Positions 13,250 through 25,130 are shown, numbered from the stretch's first letter. The stretch: 64,000 nt of DNA from Takakia lepidozioides (GCA_030704615.1 CM060732.1:66197053-66261052); one strand, 5' to 3'. The notes: generated by a model from the letters alone, not told the origin. Program-made: numbers and translations.

Positions 13250-14380
13250 TACACTTACCTGGGCGTTGAGTTTTCCTCCAATTGTAATTGGGATGCACAT
13301 ATCCGGAAAGTTGTTCAAACTGGCAAGGGCAAAGCTCTGGGGCTCACTAAATTTTTCCACTGCAGAGGGGTCAACTCTGAGGTTAAGAAAACCATGCTTT
13401 GTCGCGTTATTAGACCTGCCTTGGAGTACGGATCTGCAATATGGGTTGATAACTCCAACCAGGCTAAGTCTCTAGAATCCATTCAAGTGGGGGTGCTTAA
13501 GGAGTGTATGTCAGCATGCTCCAAAACAGCCAATGTGGCTGTTCGGGGTGACTTTGGCATTCCGTCCTTAAGCTCCCGACAAGATGAATTCAAGGTCAGA
13601 TGGTGGGGTCAGCTGCAACATATGCCCAACACCAGATATCCTAAGCTAATCGACTCTATATCTTGGAAACAGGACCGCCCTGTCAAACAGGCTCAAGTCC
13701 TGGCAGAAGAGAGTAGAAGAGATTCTCAAGGACCTGGACCTGGATCCGCAAGTCTTGACCCTGCTGGATAAATCTGACTTAGAGGCTGTAGTGTCCAAAG
13801 CCATGTCTGTTGCCATGAGATTGTCTGATGAAAATGAAGTTAGGCAGAAAACTTCCCTGAACTTGTTTCCAGTCAGTGACATGGGGGAGGACATCTTGGA
13901 TGACCTCAAGGGTCTACCCACTCTCGGCACTAGACTGGAATTTAAACTCAGAACAGCAAACAGAAGCAGAGAGGAAAGGGAGAGTGCAATTGCCCATTGT
14001 GTGGGCAATCTGAAGACAGTATTCATTTTTTGATACACTGTCCGGGGTTCTCTCACCAAAGAGACGCTCTCTTCAAATCTATCAAGGGAATTGTGCCTGT
14101 ACCCCTGTTTACCAACTTTGAAAGTCTCGAGGCTGAGCCAAAAGCCCAGGCCCTCCTGAGGCCTAGTTTTTGGGCAAATCACACACAGCAGATTGATGCT
14201 TGTGTGAAGGGATTTCTAGAGGATATCTGGAAAATTTGGATTAATTCTATATATGAAGGTAAGTCTTACTACCAACGTCAGCCCCTGACAGAGGTAGGTT
14301 CTGTCCCTTTTGTTCCCGCTCAAACTGGGCGCGGGGTCAATGGCCACAAGGCTACGGCAAACAACGTGTTATGAGTACAA
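13250..14380 (+). mobile_element. LINE fragment: end of reverse transcriptase plus zf-RVT-like C-terminus
   Basis: Three frames together read as the C-terminal third of a plant non-LTR reverse transcriptase. It starts with YLGVEFSSNCNWDAHI, continues with RVIRPALEYGSAIWVDN, LESIQVGVLKECMSACSK, FGIPSLSSRQDEFKVRWW, and ends with the Cys/His motif CGQSEDSIHFLIHCPGF near 14,000-14,050. Frameshifts near 13,390, 13,720 and 14,020 break it, so it is inactive. The 5' part of the element (endonuclease and RT core) is absent here. A second copy of part of this segment lies on the minus strand at 20,385-20,745. Confidence 0.85.
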
Positions 14381-14489
14381 TCTTTACTTTTGTCTGTAGC
14401 TTGGTAGGGTTATCTCCTTACCAAGAACCTTGTTTGCCACTAGTCGATTCAGCTGTTTATAGTATGGGTTTCCTCTCATCTGTTGGAAT

Positions 14490-15075
14490 TAGTCTACTGA
14501 TGTTGATCACACATCAGGGCTTGTAGTATGGTGTTAGGAATAAGATCTGGGCCTGGGGCTTTAGATTGGGAGAGGGCTTTGAGACATGAGTCGTATATAT
14601 CTTCTATAAAGAAGTCACAAATGCGATCTGATGCGGAGCCTCGTTTGTCCAAGGAGAAGCCATGTATGTCATGCCATGGATAGTGCTTAATCTGGCATGT
14701 GCAGTGAGGTGCGTGTATACAGGGGTGTAGGCAATTCATGGTGTTGGGTGTGTAAGAGGCAGACGCATGGGTTCATATTTCTTGCTTGATGTCCTCAGGG
14801 TTGGTGAATAGGTGTCCTTGCCGGTCCTTACGGCAGTCTTAGGGTGGGTTGAGAGTGGGGTTCAAGATGGCTTTGTGGGCATTTTTGGGATGGTCATGTA
14901 GTAGTTGACAGAAGGAGACAATTGTTTTGTGATTGTCTAAAACTTTTTGTTTGGCTGTAATGTAGCCCGTTTTTTTGGCATCTCTACCTAATTTGGAAAT
15001 GGCAACAATTGAGTCTGGGAGGGTGGAGGGGTCAGTGGGAGGTCGTAAGAGGGGTTGACATTCAGTGAGGGTGCT
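14490..15075 (-). mobile_element. LINE fragment: linker and start of reverse transcriptase
   Basis: Read on the minus strand, the segment encodes ISKLGRDAKKTGYITAKQK, then LLHDHPKNAHKAILNP, and ends with ALSQSKAPGPDLIPNTILQ, the classic start of a non-LTR reverse transcriptase domain (motif KAPGPDGIP). Two in-frame stops interrupt it. It stops at 14,490, only 110 bp from an oppositely oriented LINE fragment that carries the other end of such a protein; whether both come from one insertion event is unclear. Confidence 0.75.
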
Positions 15076-16038
15076 TAGGCAGGTGATGCAGGGATCTAGT
15101 CTGCAGTCGTTGTCTTGTCAGGTAGGGGTGGTGGGATTTGGTATTGCTGGGATAGCACGCCGGATGGTGTGATAAATGCCATTCTTTCCAGGATTTACTC
15201 GGACCTGATGACTGAGGGAGAAAGGCTTGGGCTTTGTTGTTGGCAGCTGTGTGCAGATGCTCTAGGCAAGGAGGACGGAATTATTTTCGCCCACTCTTAC
15301 AGAGCCACATCCTCTGCACCATCATCTCAGATTCTCGTGGCATTTGGCACGATCGTCTCCCGCAGAATGGGAGCCCATTACTGGATGGTAATGATCAGGA
15401 GGTCAACTGGCACCATATGAAGGAGCGCGTAGACACAGTCAACACTCACTTACAATTCTAGTCTTAGACTTGCATTCGGGCCGATTCGTGACTCCCCTCT
15501 GCCCTTCTTTTTGCTCTTGTTGTGGGGCCTCTCCTTCGAAGGATCTCCTTTGGTAATCAACAAGAACTGTGTCTGTTCAATACGCCACAATGACTTACTA
15601 CAGTTCTTCCTAGTTCTGTTAAATGTTCCGGTACTACTTTCAATAACAAAACAAGTATGAGAGTCTAGGAAATCGCTGGCTGCCCTCTTGAATCCCTCTT
15701 TCGAGAATGCTACGTCTTCATTTCTTCTCACAGTGTCATATCTTGTTGGGCTTCCACAACCACTGAGTACTCAGTTGTTGAACCCTCCATGTAGACATTG
15801 AGGAACGCCTGCAGCATTTTTCTTTTCAAACTACACATACATAAAATGTACAAGCGTATACACTTGGGTGTTCGCATTACAAGTCGATGTTGAGCTAACA
15901 GAGAATTTGCTGCTATGTGTAAGAAGGTACAGTTCAATAGCAAATATGCCATCTAAACTCAGTCGGGAGTATGGGCAGATGTACTGGTGCATGATAAGTA
16001 CAAAGCCCACTAGTATATTCAACTATAAGTCTTCACGT
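15076..16038. other. Unassigned region between LINE remnants and the gypsy LTR
   Basis: Short open frames on both strands without recognised motifs. The part up to about 15,470 may be more endonuclease-side LINE sequence on the minus strand, too decayed to call. Confidence 0.3.
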
Positions 16039-16092
16039 CCTTAGTCCTTACCCTAAAAGGGACGACCTTAGTCCTTACCCTAAAAGGGACGA
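16039..16092. repeat. Two perfect tandem copies of a 27-bp unit
   Basis: The unit begins CCTTAGTCCTTACCC and ends AAAAGGGACGA; copies run 16039-16065 and 16066-16092. The second copy runs into a short palindrome, GGGACGATCGTCCC. Confidence 0.9.
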
Positions 16093-16274
16093 TCGTCCCA
16101 AGTAGTGAAGGAAAGCGAGAGTGATCTCTTAAAGCATCCCCACTCTATGCCACTTCATACCCGTACTTCTTGTATACAGGTTCAAACCACACCCTTGCCC
16201 CCTACTGTATACGCCATTAGAGCATCTCCACTGGGGTACACCAAACAACAATGCAACGGTAACCTCCAGGCCCA

Positions 16275-16710
16275 TACTTTCCTAGGCTAGAAATGTCCTT
16301 TTTCATCCAAAACGGCAATACACATCCATCGTATTTTTTTTGGCGTAAAGTGCCGTTAAACCGTTACAATGATATCTAGGTTACGGTTAGTTTTGGTTGG
16401 TGGCCACATCTTGGCCCTTCATCAGATCTAGGGTGATAAAACAGCGCTGCGGGTTTTGGCTTGTGATGCGGCGTGCAATTGAAGCTAGGGCTTTTTGTAT
16501 AAAGACAACGCCCTGACACCGGTCAGGGGCGGTGTACTCGGGTGTTAGAGTATTGTGAAATTGGTGTACAAGCTTTGGATGAGAGCTCATTTGTGTCATA
16601 TCCTTGTGTTTGATCCTCCTCTCGCGCATCGCCTACTCTTTCCGCTTGCCCCTTTGTTGTGAAAACTTGTTTCTTGAGAGGAAAGGAGCATATGCTTCAG
16701 ACTCGTTTTG
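16275..16710 (+). repeat. Presumed 5' LTR (truncated) of the decayed gypsy element
   Basis: About 436 bp that match 43,041-43,485 in direct orientation at roughly 90% identity by eye, from TACTTTCCTAGGCTAGAAATG to GCATATGCTTCAGRCTCG. Compared with the downstream copy, about 90 bp of the LTR start (TGATATTATC...) are missing, so this copy is 5' truncated. Gag-like sequence follows and gypsy pol sequence precedes the other copy, which is the arrangement expected of LTRs. Confidence 0.75.
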
Positions 16711-19589
16711 TGGTGGAGAGAAGCCGAGTAGCTTCTAGGTGTTTTAGCATCCACTGCCCGCTCTGACAACATTGTGAGGTTGTTGAGGGATCTGCGCACC
16801 AATCTTTTTCGTAGTTGCTCTCTAATCAGTCTTGTCTGATGGCGGCCAGCCACCTTGCAATGTGTTCTCCTACTATTGTGGTTTTGTTTTCTCACCTGCT
16901 CATTGTGCTGTGTTGCAGGACGATGGCCTCAGTGCATAGTACTAGCTGTGTAGCACGTAGAGAGGGAGAGAGTCTGTCGGTGCAAGTTGATTTGGTGTTT
17001 GAGATTGGGACTGGCCCTGCCTTGACAGTGTCAACTAATCCTGCTACCACTAACCCTTCTCATCGTGCGTTGCTTGGCATTGTTGCCTCGCCAGTGTCAC
17101 CCCTGCCTGAACCCAGAACTGATGGTCCTAGTTTTGTTGTGCATTTGAATTCATCTAGCCCTAGATATGATGCTGATGTGAATGAGGCCAAGGCCTTGTC
17201 ACCGAGAGATGAGAGGTCGCCCAACTCTCTATATAGTTGCGATCCAGAGTACTATAACTTTGATCATTTTTACAATCCAGGCCCTGATTATGATTGCCCG
17301 AAAGAACGAGAGAGGGATGTTGACTGCTCTCACGAATATGATGAGTCTCTAGGAGAGTTGCTTCCGGAAGATCTGAACTGGCTTGAGAAGTTTGAAGTAT
17401 CTGTTCGAGAGGACGCTCGTCGTTTGAACAGTCATCAAGAAGCAATCTTTGTCCGACCTGGGGCAAGCTCTGATTTTGGGAGAGAGAGTGGGCTGTGCCA
17501 GACCCGAGCTATCGTGGCTGTCAAGAATTCCCTGCGCTTGTGGTCAGAGATATTCAAGGCTCGCCTTCTTCATCATCGGCAAGTGGCCTAGGAAACGCTG
17601 GGCCTACATCTATCTTTGTCTGTCCATCGTGAGTCGGGCCTGTGGCAGACGACCGAACAGGTAAAAGGCTCTTGGTTGTCACTGTTGCTTGAAGGCTCTG
17701 GAGCCTTATTGTTACGAGCTCTTCGATTTCACTCCAGGGTCTGCCGTTGCAAACCCACGACAATTGATCTGGTGGATGGTCTCGTGGGAAATAATTTGAG
17801 TGTACAATCGTCGGACATAGTGATTTTGTCAGGCACCTACATTGAAGAGCAACGTGTACTTTGCCCTCGCGTTGCAGATCACTTGGAGAGCTTTCCCAAT
17901 TCTTCAGTACTGTCCAAGACGTAGGAGGAGAACGACACAACGCGGGTGGGCTTTTGGATTAAGACCGAAAGGGTGTGGGAGTGGCTGGCGTTGGCGGTTT
18001 ATGGTTCCAGCTCTCACGACTTGCTCAAGCTTCTTTCTTGCTCTGTCTGGACTCCCGAGACTCCACGGGTACCGAGCCCAAGGCCGTGGCTGATCATCCC
18101 GGCGGCTTAGAGGTTCTTTCTTTTCCACGTTTGTCTTTATCTTTGCACGCCAAACAAATCTGCAAGTTGGTTGCGATCTGGTAGGCAGAAATTCATGGCT
18201 GGTTGAAGAGAACCACTTGGACCACCTAGTAGAGGCATGCCTGATGTGAGTGAGGAATCGGACAACCTCCAAGCAGGTAATGCCTTGATTGATGACGTTT
18301 CCTTGGACACTGGTATTTTTGAAGAAAATAATTTAGGACTGCCGAGTGATGGTGGTATCTTGAGAATAGGGGATGAGAGCTCTGTTGTTTTGCCCATGGA
18401 ATCGGGGGTGGCAAACCCCGCGAATTTTCCTATTCAGACTTGTGAAGCCATGGTGGCTCAAGGTAGTGGGCCCATGGTGTGATCTGGTCATGAATATGGT
18501 AGGATCGGGTTGGTCTCGGACACTCGGGCTATTGCGAGCAATATGTCGGCCCAGGTTACTAACTTGAGTCCTAGTGTACTGCCTGTTGTGAATTTCCCTA
18601 GTCCCACTCTTGGGGGAGGGAGTTTGTTGCCTTCAAATTCGGGTTTGCATGTGTGCAGTGTTCCTGTGTTGAATGTTCATGGCTCTGTTCAAGGTAGGGG
18701 AATCATGATGCAAGGGCCCTCTAGTGTATCTGCTGTTCTGACTCTGCCATCACGGGTCAATTGGTGGGGGCTCTCCCTGTTCAACAGGCTGGGGTGCCAC
18801 CACACCTTGTTTCTAGCCAGACAGTAGGGGGTAAGGTTGAGTAGTCAGCTGAGGGATCAAATGACAAAACAAGCTATGGTTGATGTGACCAGGGAGGACA
18901 GACCCATGAGCAGGGCAACATGAAACCATGGGAGGAGCACCACCATGCACATATCCAATAGTAGATGCAGAATTATGACTCAAATTATTATTACTGGCTG
19001 AGGCTACGGCAATGGAAGTTGGCAGATTGGCATGTGATGCTACCGTGCCCATGGGGAGAGCAGGTGACACCATATTTGGCTGAGCAACAGGGTGGGCTGA
19101 CTGCAAGTGGGGTTGCGGCATTCCACTCATGGGAAGAGTGGATGCCACTCCCACCGGCTGTATTGACATTAATCCTATACTGCTTGCTAGCAGGAACATT
19201 GCCATACCATGGGAGAAGGCTTTGATAGATTTCTTTAGATGTTTGAGGTCATTGCTAGTGTAAATGGAGTGCTTGAGAATTTCAAGATGGCTATCTTTAG
19301 GATGAAGGGACTAAATTGTTGTATGCAGCTGTCATGGATGATCCCAGCCTCAACTCTTGTGGATTGGGCAAAGACATTGTTCGAACCTCCTGAGAGGCCT
19401 CTAGACTGCTTTACCAAGCTATCTGCCAAGACTTACCAACCTGGGGATCATCCTTGTGGAAATATTACATGGATCTCAAATTTGCTGATGTTGAGAATAT
19501 CATATACCCAGCAGAGAGAGATCGTATGGTTAAGAGGTATTTTCTCCTTGGGCTACCTTCTACTATTCAGAGTTGGGCTCAGCGAACCC
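16711..19589 (+). pseudogene. Gypsy element 5' internal region with gag remnant
   Basis: Begins with a 258-codon open frame (16,815-17,591) of unknown function rich in Asp, Glu, Ser and Pro. Low-complexity Pro/Ser/Val-rich frames follow at 18,237-18,830. The clearest gag part is 19,230-19,590, where MIPASTLVDWAKTLFEPPER continues in other frames to YYMDLKFADVENIIYPAERD and RMVKRYFLLGLPSTIQSWAQ, resembling a Retrotrans_gag core. It has several frameshifts. The frame stops abruptly at 19,590, where the 18.3-kb inserted segment begins; the gag C-terminus with its zinc knuckle resumes after 37,930. Confidence 0.65.
18813..19205 (-). other. Stop-free Pro/Ala/Ser-rich segment, possibly inverted gag sequence
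   Basis: The minus strand is open for 130 codons with a composition (PMSGMPQPHLQSAHPVAQPN) like the plus-strand gag-upstream sequence next to it, while the plus strand here is broken. An internal inversion inside the gypsy remnant would explain this; chance openness in a GC-biased low-complexity stretch is the alternative. Confidence 0.35.
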
Positions 19590-19591
19590 TA

Positions 19592-19614
19592 TTTTAACTA
19601 ATTCTGGACTTTTG
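19592..19614 (+). repeat. Left terminal inverted repeat of the 18.3-kb segment
   Basis: TTTTAACTAATTCT followed by G and GACTTTTG, immediately after the dinucleotide TA at 19,590-19,591 and directly adjoining gypsy gag codons. It pairs with 37,905-37,927 with a single mismatch. Confidence 0.8.
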
Positions 19615-20384
19615 GCTTAAATCCGGACCAAAGTTAATATATATTTTAATTCAAATTAATTCAAATGTTAACAATATCTTGGATAGTAATGTGTGATTGA
19701 ACTTTGTGAAATTACAAGTGATGTCATACTTGCTTCAAAATATAACACATTGTAGATGAATAGAACTGAACGAATGCTTGCTATGGCATATAGACCATCC
19801 ACCCACACATTAGTAGGGAGGACAAGAGAGCGCCAAAGCCAAGCACCCCTGAAAACAGTTTTGGGCCTTCCAAAATTCCTTCAATCAACCCTTTTGCTGC
19901 CACTTAAGATATGTAAAAACAGAAAAACCCAGATTGCCTTTAAACCAACTTTTGCTAAAAGTTACAATGGATACAAGAACTCACCCCAAATTTTGGACCA
20001 AGGAGGGTTAACCGTGAAGACTCATAATGATACGAGCAAAGAGAGAAGTGTGGTAACACTTTATTTGGGACTTGCGGCGAGGGCATCCCTCCTACGCAAG
20101 GACGCTTACGACACTGACTGGACCGCAATTGGAAAATGGTCACCTCGCCTCATGGATCATTTACTATGTTGTTCCATTTGCTACTTTCTTGTTTGAAAGT
20201 ACCTATCGCTTAGTTGCACTTTCGACTTTCCTAAAGGACCCTTGGGATACTCCTGGAGTACCACTTATTGACATAGAGGCTTGTGCACCTGAGAAAGGAA
20301 ATCATCAAAACAAGGACAAAAGAGTACTTCGCTTGCTGTAAAATTCTGGCCATTGAGAAACATCCAATTTTGAGAGGGAGAGAA

Positions 20385-20745
20385 TGAGTACCACAGACTG
20401 GAAACAAGTTCAGGGAAGTTTTCTGCCTAACTTCATTGTCATCAGACAATTTCCTGGCAATAGACATGCTTTGGACACTATAGCCTCTAAGTCATATTTA
20501 TCCAGTAGGGTCAAGACTTTGTGGAATTCGATTCAGATCCTTGAAAATCTCTTCTACCCTCTTCCGCTAGGATTTGCCTGTTTGACAGGGCGATCCTGCT
20601 TCCAAGATATAGAGTCGATTAACTTAGGATATCTGATATTACTCATACGTTGCAGCTGACCCCACCATCAAACCTTGAATTCATCTTGTCGGGAGCTTAA
20701 GGGAGGAATGCCAAACCCACCCCAAACAGCCACATTAGCTGTTTT
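20385..20745 (-). mobile_element. Second copy of the LINE C-terminal fragment, inverted
   Basis: The minus strand matches the plus strand of 13,540-13,870 closely, including codons for NEVRQKTSLNLFPV, PKLIDSISWKQDRPVKQ and the PSLSSRQDEF segment. It carries its own in-frame stops. It lies inside the left part of the 18.3-kb segment, so it was inserted there or captured by it. Confidence 0.85.
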
Positions 20746-20811
20746 GGAGATAAGATGTCCATTTGACATTGAAGTGCTTGTGAAGTTGCAGTGTAACTGA
20801 ACAATTCATTG

Positions 20812-20835
20812 AACGTCCACTGGGAAGTCGAATGA
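20812..20835. repeat. Degenerate copy of the 24-bp palindrome
   Basis: Left arm AACGTCCACTG is recognisable; the right arm (AAGTCGAATGA) is decayed. This is the leftmost copy seen in the segment. Confidence 0.4.
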
Positions 20836-21319
20836 TGTAATATTACATGATTATGTAATCACGATAAACAAATGTGCCGAATCGAACATGGGATAGACTC
20901 ATAGTACTCTACCATACTTGATATAAGTTGATAGTAATTTTGATTGAATCTTCATGTTGACAAGCACAATATTCATAGACAATGCCATTGGAATGATGTT
21001 TTGGGTGTGAGAAGGGCAGTAAAATATTAAAATAGCTTGAAACATTAGGAAGATGACCTATTAGGGTAGTAAAATAAGGTTTGGGGTGTAACTAGATATA
21101 TTAAGTGCAATAAGGTCCAAGTTTGTGGTGACTCGGAGAAGGGTTTAGGGTTTTAAAGGGTTTAAGATAAAAAGAAAGAAACAAATATGGACGACTCCGA
21201 ACCTCTGTAGAATGTAAAAATGTAAGAGGAATTTGATATCCATGTAATCATTCTATCATACGTTATCCAACAAAATTAAAGAAAACATTAAGAGAATGAT
21301 ACAAAATTTTACAAGATGT

Positions 21320-22010
21320 AAATGGTAGTACAATAAGGTTTGGAGTTTAAGTAGGGTACTACACTAAGGTTTTTGGTATATGGTAAAAGTAATGGTTTAG
21401 GGTGCTAAGGGTCAAGTTTAAGCTTGGGGTAAGGATTATTAAGGGAAGAGTAAGGGTTTAGGGTTTGGATTTAGGGTAGAAAGGGACAAACAAATATGGA
21501 AGACTCACACATGGTAGTACAATAACTTGGTTTGGTCCAGTGTAAGTAGGGTAGTACACTAACCTGGTTTTTGGTATATGGTAAGAGTACTAATGGTTTA
21601 GGGTAGTAAGTGTCAGGCTTAAGCTTAGGGTAAGGATTTAGGGTTTGGATTTAGGGTAGTTCAAAAGAACAAACAAATATAGAAGACTCGCACATGGTAG
21701 TAGTACAATAACTTGGTTTGGAGTGTAAGTAGGGTAATACACTAACCTAGTTTTTGGTATATGGTAAGAGTAATGGTTTAAGGTAGTAAGTGTCAGGTTT
21801 AATCTTAGGGTAAGGATTAAGGCCATGGTAAGGGTTTAGGGTTTGGATTTGTGGTAGTACACAAAGGTTTTTGGTATATGGTAAGAGTAATGGCTTAGGG
21901 TACTAAGTGTCCGGCTTAAGCCTATGGAAGGCTTAAGGGAAGGGTAAAACGAAGGGTAAGGATTTAGAGGTGATGGTAAAGGTATAAATGGACAAACAAA
22001 TATGGAAGAC
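21320..22010. repeat. Telomere-like TTTAGGG-rich tandem repeat, unit about 160-185 bp
   Basis: At least four diverged units, recognisable by GGTAGTACAATAA near 21,327, 21,513 and 21,692 and a variant near 21,851. Each continues with GGTTTTTGGTATATGGTAA, then GGTTTAGGGT, then AAGTGTCAGGCTTAAGC. Interspersed GGGTTTAGGG motifs recall the plant telomere repeat, but spacing and sequence are too irregular for a telomere. Similar GGGTTTAGGG motifs extend upstream to about 21,120. Confidence 0.75.
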
Positions 22011-22221
22011 TCACAATCACTAGAACGAGACATTGGAAAAAAAAACATTTAGACCGGATTGGAAAAGAAAGAAACCAGGGGTTGTGCCAGCATTTTTATT
22101 TATTTTTGGTGCACTGTCTGTTTTGTAAGCCAGAATCCCCCGTGTCACGAATATATGTAGATTAACAGAATGTATAGACTGCTGCAGTGCAGAGTCCAAC
22201 ACGACAAAAAGAAAATAGATG

Positions 22222-22245
22222 AACGTCCACTGCCCACTCAAGGTT
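22222..22245. repeat. 24-bp palindrome copy, 3' of the DUF7869-like gene
   Basis: Left arm AACGTCCACTG, centre CC, right arm CACTCAAGGTT, with partial loss of symmetry. It lies downstream of the minus-strand gene that ends near 22,800. Confidence 0.6.
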
Positions 22246-22790
22246 CAGTGCAACAGAAAAAGAAGACAGGAAGGATTACCCAACACAAACACGAAGGGAA
22301 AAAAACGTAAAGAATTTTTTTTATCTTAAAACGAAAGACCGGAAATGACCTCAACATTTAGTCCATGGATGGAAAGTGGTTCGCAAGAAGGAAACCTTCA
22401 AGTATCTGGCTGATGATTAGCCACCTCCAAATTCGCGCGCACCTTCACTGCTTCCACCACTGTAATTCTCTTGGTGCTATTTTTTGTCGTATTTTTTCAT
22501 GGTGGCATTGTCCACACGACATTGTTCACGTGGATCCATTGAGCAGGATCTGATGGGTTGTACTCCCAAACTTTTGACCAACAATCCCTGTACCTCTCAA
22601 AGTTTGAGGGGTTACCTCCTTTCTTCGGTCTCCACCACTCCACCTTCACTTTCTTAAAATTAGGATCTTCTCTTTATCGGATGACATCTGAAAATTGCCA
22701 TTCCCATCCAGACCAGGCACGTCGTTGGATCATGAGGGTGAACGAGCACAAAAAACCCTTTCTCAATATCCTTGAACGGATTCAAGGGTA

Positions 22791-24606
22791 TCATTGGACG
22801 CTCGCACCTAGGGCCACAATAGGTTCTGGAACTTCATCCTCATCTTCCATATCTTCCAGTATTTGTGGCTGGATGCCATCCCTCTGATAGTTTGAGGACC
22901 AATTTATTTTCGGCCAAAATCCCTCAAGAAGCTGAATACGATGTGGAATGTCCTGCATTGGCTTATCAAGATCGGCGAGAATATTTCCCCAGTATTGGTC
23001 ATATTGTTCCATCACACCCCGGTAATGATCGTCAAGCAACATTCATTTGGTCCAAAAATCTCTATATTTGTTAATACCATTTTTTATGAATGACTGTTTT
23101 TCTGAGGAGTCGTCCCCGACTCCCCATATCGGTCTTCTTGGAACGGCACCTGGGTCTCCTTCAGGGAGTTTGGAGTCTTATCAGGGTTGGACATCCACAT
23201 CTTAACGTTAGAGTTTGTAGGAAGCCACTCCGAATCAGTAGCTGACTTCTTATACTTCATAACCGGCCAGCCATCCGCATCCTTAAAAAACCGAAAGACG
23301 TGCATCTCTGAGATCCCGACCAAAGCCTCATTTCCATCATTTCCATCATGAATACAACCCTTAACAAACTTCTTGAAGTCAAGAACCTCCTGAATGATTT
23401 GAGGAATGAATTGCATATCTTGGGAGATCATGAATGACCTCATCAAATCCGGAAGAATGTAGGTGATGCGTTTCTTTAGCTTCTTCGAGAGATAGCTAAA
23501 GAATCCGTCAATAGCCTCATGGGTGTGCCCGACCATGAGAAAACCAAGCTGGATCTCTTCGAAGACATCTTTGGCAGTGAGGAGGGATATGAAAGCAAAC
23601 ATCCATCTGTTCTTATTGTCCTTGGAGGATTTGTCCATCTGCAAATAAAGTCGTCTAGGAAGTGATCGAACACCACGTTTATCGTGCGGCCTGCAGGGTT
23701 TCAGAGCCTCCAAACATCTCGATTTACCTCTCATGAGCGTTTCAAAAAAATCATTTTGAACTTCAGTGTTGAAAATGTTTCTGGATTTCCGGCATGTCGG
23801 CTTTTCCAGTTGGCGCATGCACCGAGCCAGCGACCCAATTGTGAAGTTAATCAAAATACTGGCAGCACTAAAGCTTACAACAAGGTTTGCTGCTCACCGA
23901 CCTCACTTCATCCAAAGTAAGATTTTTCTTGCACTTTTTTGAGTCCTCCATATTGGATGGTTTCTTCTTCCTAGTAAAATGCTTGTATGTTGCTTTCTTT
24001 ACGCTTGCACCATGGTCGTCATTCTCCATGTCACTGCATGATCGTAGGAAATTTTCGAGATCAACGGAGAGTATCCGGCCATTTTCAAGAAGTCTTGTTT
24101 TTGTTAACGGCCATTTCACAATGAACATCAGTGAACCGGATTCTCCAGAGATTGTTCTGGTGACCAGAACCCAACATCGTCCTCTCCGAATTTGTCATTC
24201 AGAATTATCTCGTTAGGAATGCATGCCTGAATTTAGCCTTCGAACAGGGCATTTCCGTCCTCCCCAAGAAGAAGACACTGCAAGTTTCTCAAACAATCTC
24301 TCCCCAGACCTACAGCCAGATCCCCTCAGTCTCTCCGTTGGACGGAATTTCATTGCTTTCAGTGCTTTGTCCTTGGTAATCACTATCTTCTGTGATGGAA
24401 TGACATCCTGGGTTTCTTTGGGATGTTGAATCCACAGTTTCATGCATGCGAACACAGGACACGTCCCATACAACTGGAGTCCCAATCGCCTCCTTCAATG
24501 TGTCAACATCCATGTGTCGATAAGGCAGAGGACAGGAGCCGAATGCGTCATCACAAAAGATCAGGGAACTGAAATGGTGGATGAACACAAGTGGTGTCCG
24601 TGGCAA
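22791..24606 (-). pseudogene. DUF7869-like, putatively transposase-related protein (several frames)
   Basis: The core frame, 23,854-23,084, encodes about 256 residues including RRLYLQMDKSSKDNKNRWMF, EEIQLGFLMVGHTHEAIDGF and MKYKKSATDSEWLP. From memory this is the signature of the DUF7869 family (LxLQxDNxxxENKNR ... VGFLxVGHTHEDID), whose RNase-H-like, transposase-related nature is my inference. Upstream frames (24,606-23,868) carry a Lys-rich segment (HFTRKKKPSNMEDSKKCKKN) and a Trp/Cys-containing N-terminus. A downstream frame (23,042-22,791) continues with HYRGVMEQYDQYWGNILADL and an acidic end. Frame changes at about 23,860-23,880 and 23,050-23,080 could be introns or frameshifts. It is the only gene of the segment on the minus strand and the best candidate for its mobilisation gene. 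Three palindrome copies lie just upstream of its 5' end. Confidence 0.6.
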
Positions 24607-24713
24607 GTTCCTTCTCCAGAAACATTAAGGCAATCTCCTGAGGCAACCACTGAAGGAGATCTAGGAAGCGACAGAAACACCCTTTGGCCTACTTGGAACC
24701 CCATGAAGTTAGT

Positions 24714-25130
24714 AACCTCCACTGGGCAGTAAAGGTTCAGTAAAATCCTATTACACGACGGAAGATTAACTGAAGGAAAGAACGTCGTGCCATCGAAAGG
24801 AGAAACTTTAAGTATAACTTTTTCGACGGTTTTGAATGAGAAAAACAATATGGTTTGAAAAAGTAAAGTCAATGTTTGGATATACACTGGGACTGATGAA
24901 AAACAATTGGAATTAAAGTGGAGTATGAGGGCGGAGTATAGACTACATCTATCTGAACTGTCAAATGAAGTCACAAATGCCAACCTCCACTGGACAGTGG
25001 AGGTTGGATGATATCTGTTGATGAAATCAACCACATGGATGAACAATGGATAATGAAGAAGCCATCTGTAGATGAAAAATTGATTCTGTGGATGGATGAA
25101 TATTAATGTGGCGACTGCCCAGTGGAGGTT
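24714..25130. repeat. Cluster of three 24-bp palindrome copies upstream of the DUF7869-like gene
   Basis: Copies at 24714-24737 (centre GG; right arm CAGTAAAGGTT, two mismatches), 24982-25005 (centre GA; both arms perfect: AACCTCCACTG and CAGTGGAGGTT) and 25114-25130 (right arm perfect, left arm reduced to ACTG). They lie within 530 bp of the 5' end of the minus-strand gene, in a promoter-like position. Confidence 0.85.

Noticed and set aside
13250-15075. Twin-priming inversion of one LINE copy
   Set aside because: For a plus-strand 3' fragment the inverted 5' piece should lie upstream; here it lies downstream, so two separate fragments are simpler.
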